A stretch of DNA of 64,000 bases from assembly GCF_000003815.2 (NCBI RefSeq), contig NC_049985.1, positions 5,218,982 to 5,282,981 on the forward strand, given 5' to 3'. Of the stretch, positions 60,421 to 64,000 are shown in pieces. Origin of the DNA: Branchiostoma floridae (Eukaryota > Chordata > Leptocardii > Amphioxiformes > Branchiostomatidae). Position 1 is the stretch's first letter; each line of letters begins with the position of its first letter. The notes beneath the pieces were generated by a model, which worked only from the letters and a program-made list of their open reading frames with translations, searched no databases and was not told where the DNA came from. A program made the translations under genes and the position numbers.

Positions 60421-62330
60421 GTATTTGTACAAGAGAGGTGCCTTTTCATTTCAAAGGACAACTTCCTTGGTGCCTGGAGTCTTTCGTCATTCCAGTCAAA
60501 ATTTAAAGGTGAAATTGTACCATAGTTAGCAAAACCACCGAACATGTGCTGGCAAAGGTGTGTGTTCACTCACTTGTGGGGTGAACTTCGGCGTTTCACC
60601 TCTGACCTTTACTATTCGTAGCATGAAGCATCTAACGTTATTACTGCATTTAATGTTTGAAGGTCTCATCCTAGTATTGTCCGAGTAGGTACGTAGGTAC
60701 ACTAAAAGTGTACCGATCCAAAAAGACAATGGCAGGTAGAAATCCCTTTAGCCAGACCAACTGATTTTAATTTTTAGTTTTACAATTGTGAAACTTTGTA
60801 TAACTGGTGAAAGTAACTGGTAATTTCATAAGCAAGATAGTGTTCGGCGGCAGCACACACACGTACAGTAAGTAGGTCGGAGGCACACAGTCCTGGGTTT
60901 TGAGAGGTCGCGAAGTTGCACGACCGTACGTACGCTAGCAGTGACCAACGTCCTTGCAGTGACCAAGTGCCTCGTGCGGGCGATGACTGATTGCGGTTTG
61001 TTATTGCCATAAACAGAATATGTGTGTTATGAGGCTGTTGGCATATCTTTTTTTATGATCTTCTCAACATAGAATGAGTGATATTGGTACATTTCCTGCA
61101 GGTTCACACACACACACATTACATACACACACAAACACACACACACAAAAAATACGCATAAAACTTAACTGTATACTTTAGGCATGACTTCTTGTAATTT
61201 TCCGTGCAGTCGTTGGGAGGCACTGTGTATCCATGACAGACCAAGGATAAACAAATATACGTGATGGGAGAGGCTGTGCATATCGCCGATTCTCCTGGTA
61301 GAGATTCCACCGATCAGAGTGTACCCTATCCTAACCAAGTATCCCTCCGCTCGAGTGTAGAAGACATCTCACATGTTAGGTATGGGGATTGATATCAGGT
61401 GTTAGTCGGACGTCCTCCACTGACGGAGCAAACATTCTCTCAACGAGCAACGAGAAATAACCGTTACTAAATGGTTGGAGGGTGATTTTAAGATTTGCCC
61501 CCATTTCCGTCACTTCACCAACCCATTTATTAACCCCGCTCATGTAACTCTTACTCTTCATGTCCTTGCTTCCATCTCGCTTTCCTGCGCTCGGCATCCA
61601 CTTGGACTGCCTGCATGGATTTCCTTTCTTCTGTACAGATTATATATGCCCTGTATACACGTGACAGGCCTCACCTGTTTCCCCTGATCTTTCCCACCTG
61701 TTTTTGATTAGATTTGTTAACTTTCTACATCTGCGCTTGGGATTACTTGATTAGAATACTCTGTCGATAGAGGAATGATAGGACTGTGTTAGTCTTGTCT
61801 CTACTCTCTACCATATGAAAAGCAAACATTTCAAGTCAATCCACTTATTTCTAGTGACACAAAGTCAAATTGACTGCTTATACGCACATTTGTCTCGTGG
61901 CTTTATTTGTGGTTCGCTTAAATGTAGAATTAATGATCTATTATGCATTCGAAGGCCATGTGTGTACATAGATCACTCTCTCTAGGGCAACATAATGCTT
62001 CTGTTGACATTAAAATTTAAGTTCACAGCCAAACTACACAAAATTAAAGTTACATTTATAAGGCCTTTACAATAGTAATCCATGTAGCCACCATTGAATG
62101 CAATGTGACATCATTGTGTTTTATCGAAACATTTGCATCAAGAAGTGACGTGAGACATATTCAAGAAGATAGCAATGTAGAATGATTTTTCTGCTATTCA
62201 AAAAGATAGCAGAAAGCAAGAGATCCTGTTACATACATGTATTCATGTTACCCGTAAACTCGAAGTAGGCTTCGAATCTTGCTACGTGGTCACGACGGAC
62301 AACAATAACGTAAACAAGCAACACTTCACT
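60421..62330. other. Intergenic between GTPase and RING gene 2
   Basis: No supported exon. The stretch 61100-62300 is a diverged copy of 9050-10200, the downstream flank of RING gene 1, including the CA-headed repeat at 61100-61340 and a CATAATGCTTCTGTTGAC match. Confidence 0.5.
61100..61340 (+). repeat. CA-microsatellite-headed interspersed repeat, copy 3
   Basis: CA run, then GCATGACTTCTTGTAATTTT, GGGAGGCACTGTGTATCCAT and CGATTCTCCTGGTAGAGATT. Same orientation as copies 1 and 2. Confidence 0.65.
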
Positions 62331-63480
62331 TCAATGTCCTGCTTTTGAAAATTCCTCTAAAGCTTCCGTGATGTGTTGTTTCATGGCGTTGGTCATGTCC
62401 ACCATGTTTCTGACGTCATCCCAGTTGTCATGGAGATCCTGAGCAGTCATGATGTCTTGTTCCTTCAGCCAAGAAAGTATGGGCAGTACTCTGTCCGGCT
62501 GCAAGGCGTACAGTACATGTACAGGTTTATACACCATGGTCAACTCAGAGGATTTTAGATCACGAACAATAAATGTAAATGGACGTATGTTAGAGCAATT
62601 TACATACAATAATTCATTGCTTATTTTGGTGTGATAGTAGAAAATTTCCCTCATTCAATACATTCAAGATGTAGATATTTAGATTTTCTAGACAATTTCT
62701 CTTATTTCTAGAATGACTTTGAACCCTTAACGTTATATCTAGAAAGACTCTGATACTTACATGGATGTATCGTGTAGAGCAAAGACGGACAAAGAAGTCT
62801 TCAATTTCACTATGACGCCCAGACGACAGGAGAACTGGAAAACACGTTAACTGTTATATACTGTCACAAGAAGTGCAGCGAATAAATTGATAGTGTGTGT
62901 TTGTAAGCGTGCATATTTGTGTGACAAGACTACAAAACGTCGACAAAGGCAAGACAGAACCTTTTGACCTACCTTGTACGGGAGCCTGTCTTACGTTGGT
63001 GCCCTGCCCGGAGTGTCCACCTGCCGGAGTAGGCGCGGTGTGTCCAGCCGCCGCCCCAGACGCGTCGTCCTTGGGGACTACTCGATGGCGGCGGTTTGCC
63101 GTCGGTCGGCGGTGCGAGGCCGAACACGGCGCGCATAGCTCCTTCCGACAGTCGAGGCAGCAAGATGTTGTTGTCGACTTGTCGTCGCACGTACATGGAC
63201 TGGTCCGAGCACGGGTAACACCGCCACTACCTTTAATGATATCGCGCAACTTGTTGACGAAAAAGCTAGTTGGAAGTCCCTCCACACCGTTTTGGGGAAG
63301 TTGACACTCGAGACGACAGTTGGGGCATGTCAACTTCCCCATTTTGGCCAACATTTCTTTCAAACATTTTTGGCAGAAGGTGTGCTGACAAGGGAGAACC
63401 TTTGGCTTGTCGTAGTCTTCAAAACAGATCTGGCACACAAGGAATTCTTCCTTGATCTGGCTTGCAACTCCTGACGCCAT
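62331..63480 (-). CDS. RING-finger/B-box protein 2 with SAM-like C-terminus
   Basis: Exons 63480-62973, 62834-62761, 62498-62331 give 249 residues in phase. RING C3HC4: C16, C19, C31, H33, C36, C39, C52, C55. A B-box-like zinc site follows at about 96-132: C96, C98, C107/108, C111, C116, C119, H123, H132. That makes a TRIM-like start without a coiled coil. The last two exons encode the SAM-like module (IEDFFVRL..., DIMTAQDLHDNWDD; residues ~180-249), nearly identical to that of RING gene 1. Likely an E3 ubiquitin ligase whose C-terminal module pairs it with the GTPases that carry the same module (inference). It keeps the B-box that its paralogue has lost. Confidence 0.82.
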
Positions 63481-64000
63481 TTGTGAAATGCTAAGCCAGG
63501 AAGGTCAGAGGTGACAACGTTTCGACAGCACAGCTTGAAATGAATAAAGATATTTTGGCAACAGCAACTTGGTTATCTCGATGAAAATTCGTAGACATTG
63601 TTTTCTGTACATCTAAATGAAATGCAGACTGACCTCTGTTCGTGCGATTGTTTCGGAGAATAATGCTGAGTATCATAAAAAGCTATATGTTACTTTAGCA
63701 ACATGACGTTATGATTAATATAACGACAACCACAACATCTGGCTGCAACCGTTCTTTGAAGCTTTCTAGTGAGGTTACCCCTGCTGTACTTGGTATGGTA
63801 GCAACGAGTTCCACTCTGCGATAGTTCTATGAATTTTTGAACACATTATCCTAGATAGATAACTCTGCCTGATACTTGAAGGCGTGACTATTTCTTGTTG
63901 GAGCAACTACAACTTCATGGAACAACCGATTTATCTGTGTCGTTTATTTTGTTTTGTTTTTTAATTGTTTACATTTGTATTGTTTTTTGCATTATTACGA
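63481..64000. other. 5' flank of RING gene 2
   Basis: No exon seen. A lone TTCTTTGAA at 63752-63760 fits TTCNNNGAA, but such hits are expected by chance about 16 times in this window. Confidence 0.4.

Noticed and set aside
63752-63760. GAS site TTCTTTGAA upstream of RING gene 2
   Set aside because: A six-base fixed motif is expected about 16 times in 64 kb, and no conserved block surrounds it.

Overview
The window looks like animal nuclear DNA, most likely from a lancelet (Branchiostoma). Genes are split by short introns with clean GT/AG borders. The coding content is chordate/invertebrate innate-immune (TIR, TRADD-N-like, RING, IFI44-like GTPases), and the intergenic DNA is full of young tandem repeats, microsatellites and tRNA-derived SINEs. 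The species is inferred from general character, not from a marker gene.

The core is a multigene family of IFI44-like P-loop GTPases. Each has a conserved run-in of the form Y-x-F-G-D/N-x-H-G, G1 of the form GPxGSGKSSFIN, G3 DTRGF, and G4 THxD (degenerate in one gene). Seven GTPase genes are readable across introns. They are a TIR/TRADD-N/GTPase/helical-domain fusion at 1435-8014 (-), a two-intron-type gene at 20672-24056 (+), a G4-degenerate member at 25384-29504 (-), a long member with an optional C-terminal domain at 31199-35455 (+), a minimal member at 36841-39317 (+), and three more on the minus strand at 51654-54110, 54263-57018 and 58341-60277. A truncated exon of an eighth copy lies at 58090-58275. 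Two RING-finger genes (10219-11823 and 62331-63480, both minus) end in the same ~75-residue helical, SAM-like module that ends four of the GTPases, so that module ties the two families together.

Layout: 1-854 holds the first exon of a kelch-like BTB gene. 1.4-8 kb holds the TIR fusion gene. 9-12 kb holds RING gene 1. 12.09-16.35 kb is a 1,798-bp unit repeated 2.4 times. 16.5-20.6 kb is a foldback-type element with ~1-kb inverted arms made of ~172-bp subrepeats around a minisatellite core. Both insertions sit inside what was the promoter/leader of the GTPase gene at 20.7-24 kb. 25-39 kb holds three further GTPases. 41.5-43.3 kb holds an unrecognised two-exon gene. 43.3-51.3 kb is gene-poor, with an ISRE-like repeat array and an AIMP1 pseudogene fragment. 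51-60 kb repeats the GTPase theme with a segmental duplication of 0.8-4.2 kb. 62-63.5 kb holds RING gene 2.

Working model (inference): these are inducible cell-autonomous defence genes. Several GTPases start MGxxxS, an N-myristoylation signal, suggesting membrane docking. The shared SAM-like module could let GTPase, TIR and RING proteins assemble with one another. Conserved GAS-like promoter blocks (TTCNNNGAA inside a longer conserved block) and an exact ISRE core suggest STAT/IRF-type control. Gene models are built by eye from splice sites and reading phase; no alignment or expression data were available.
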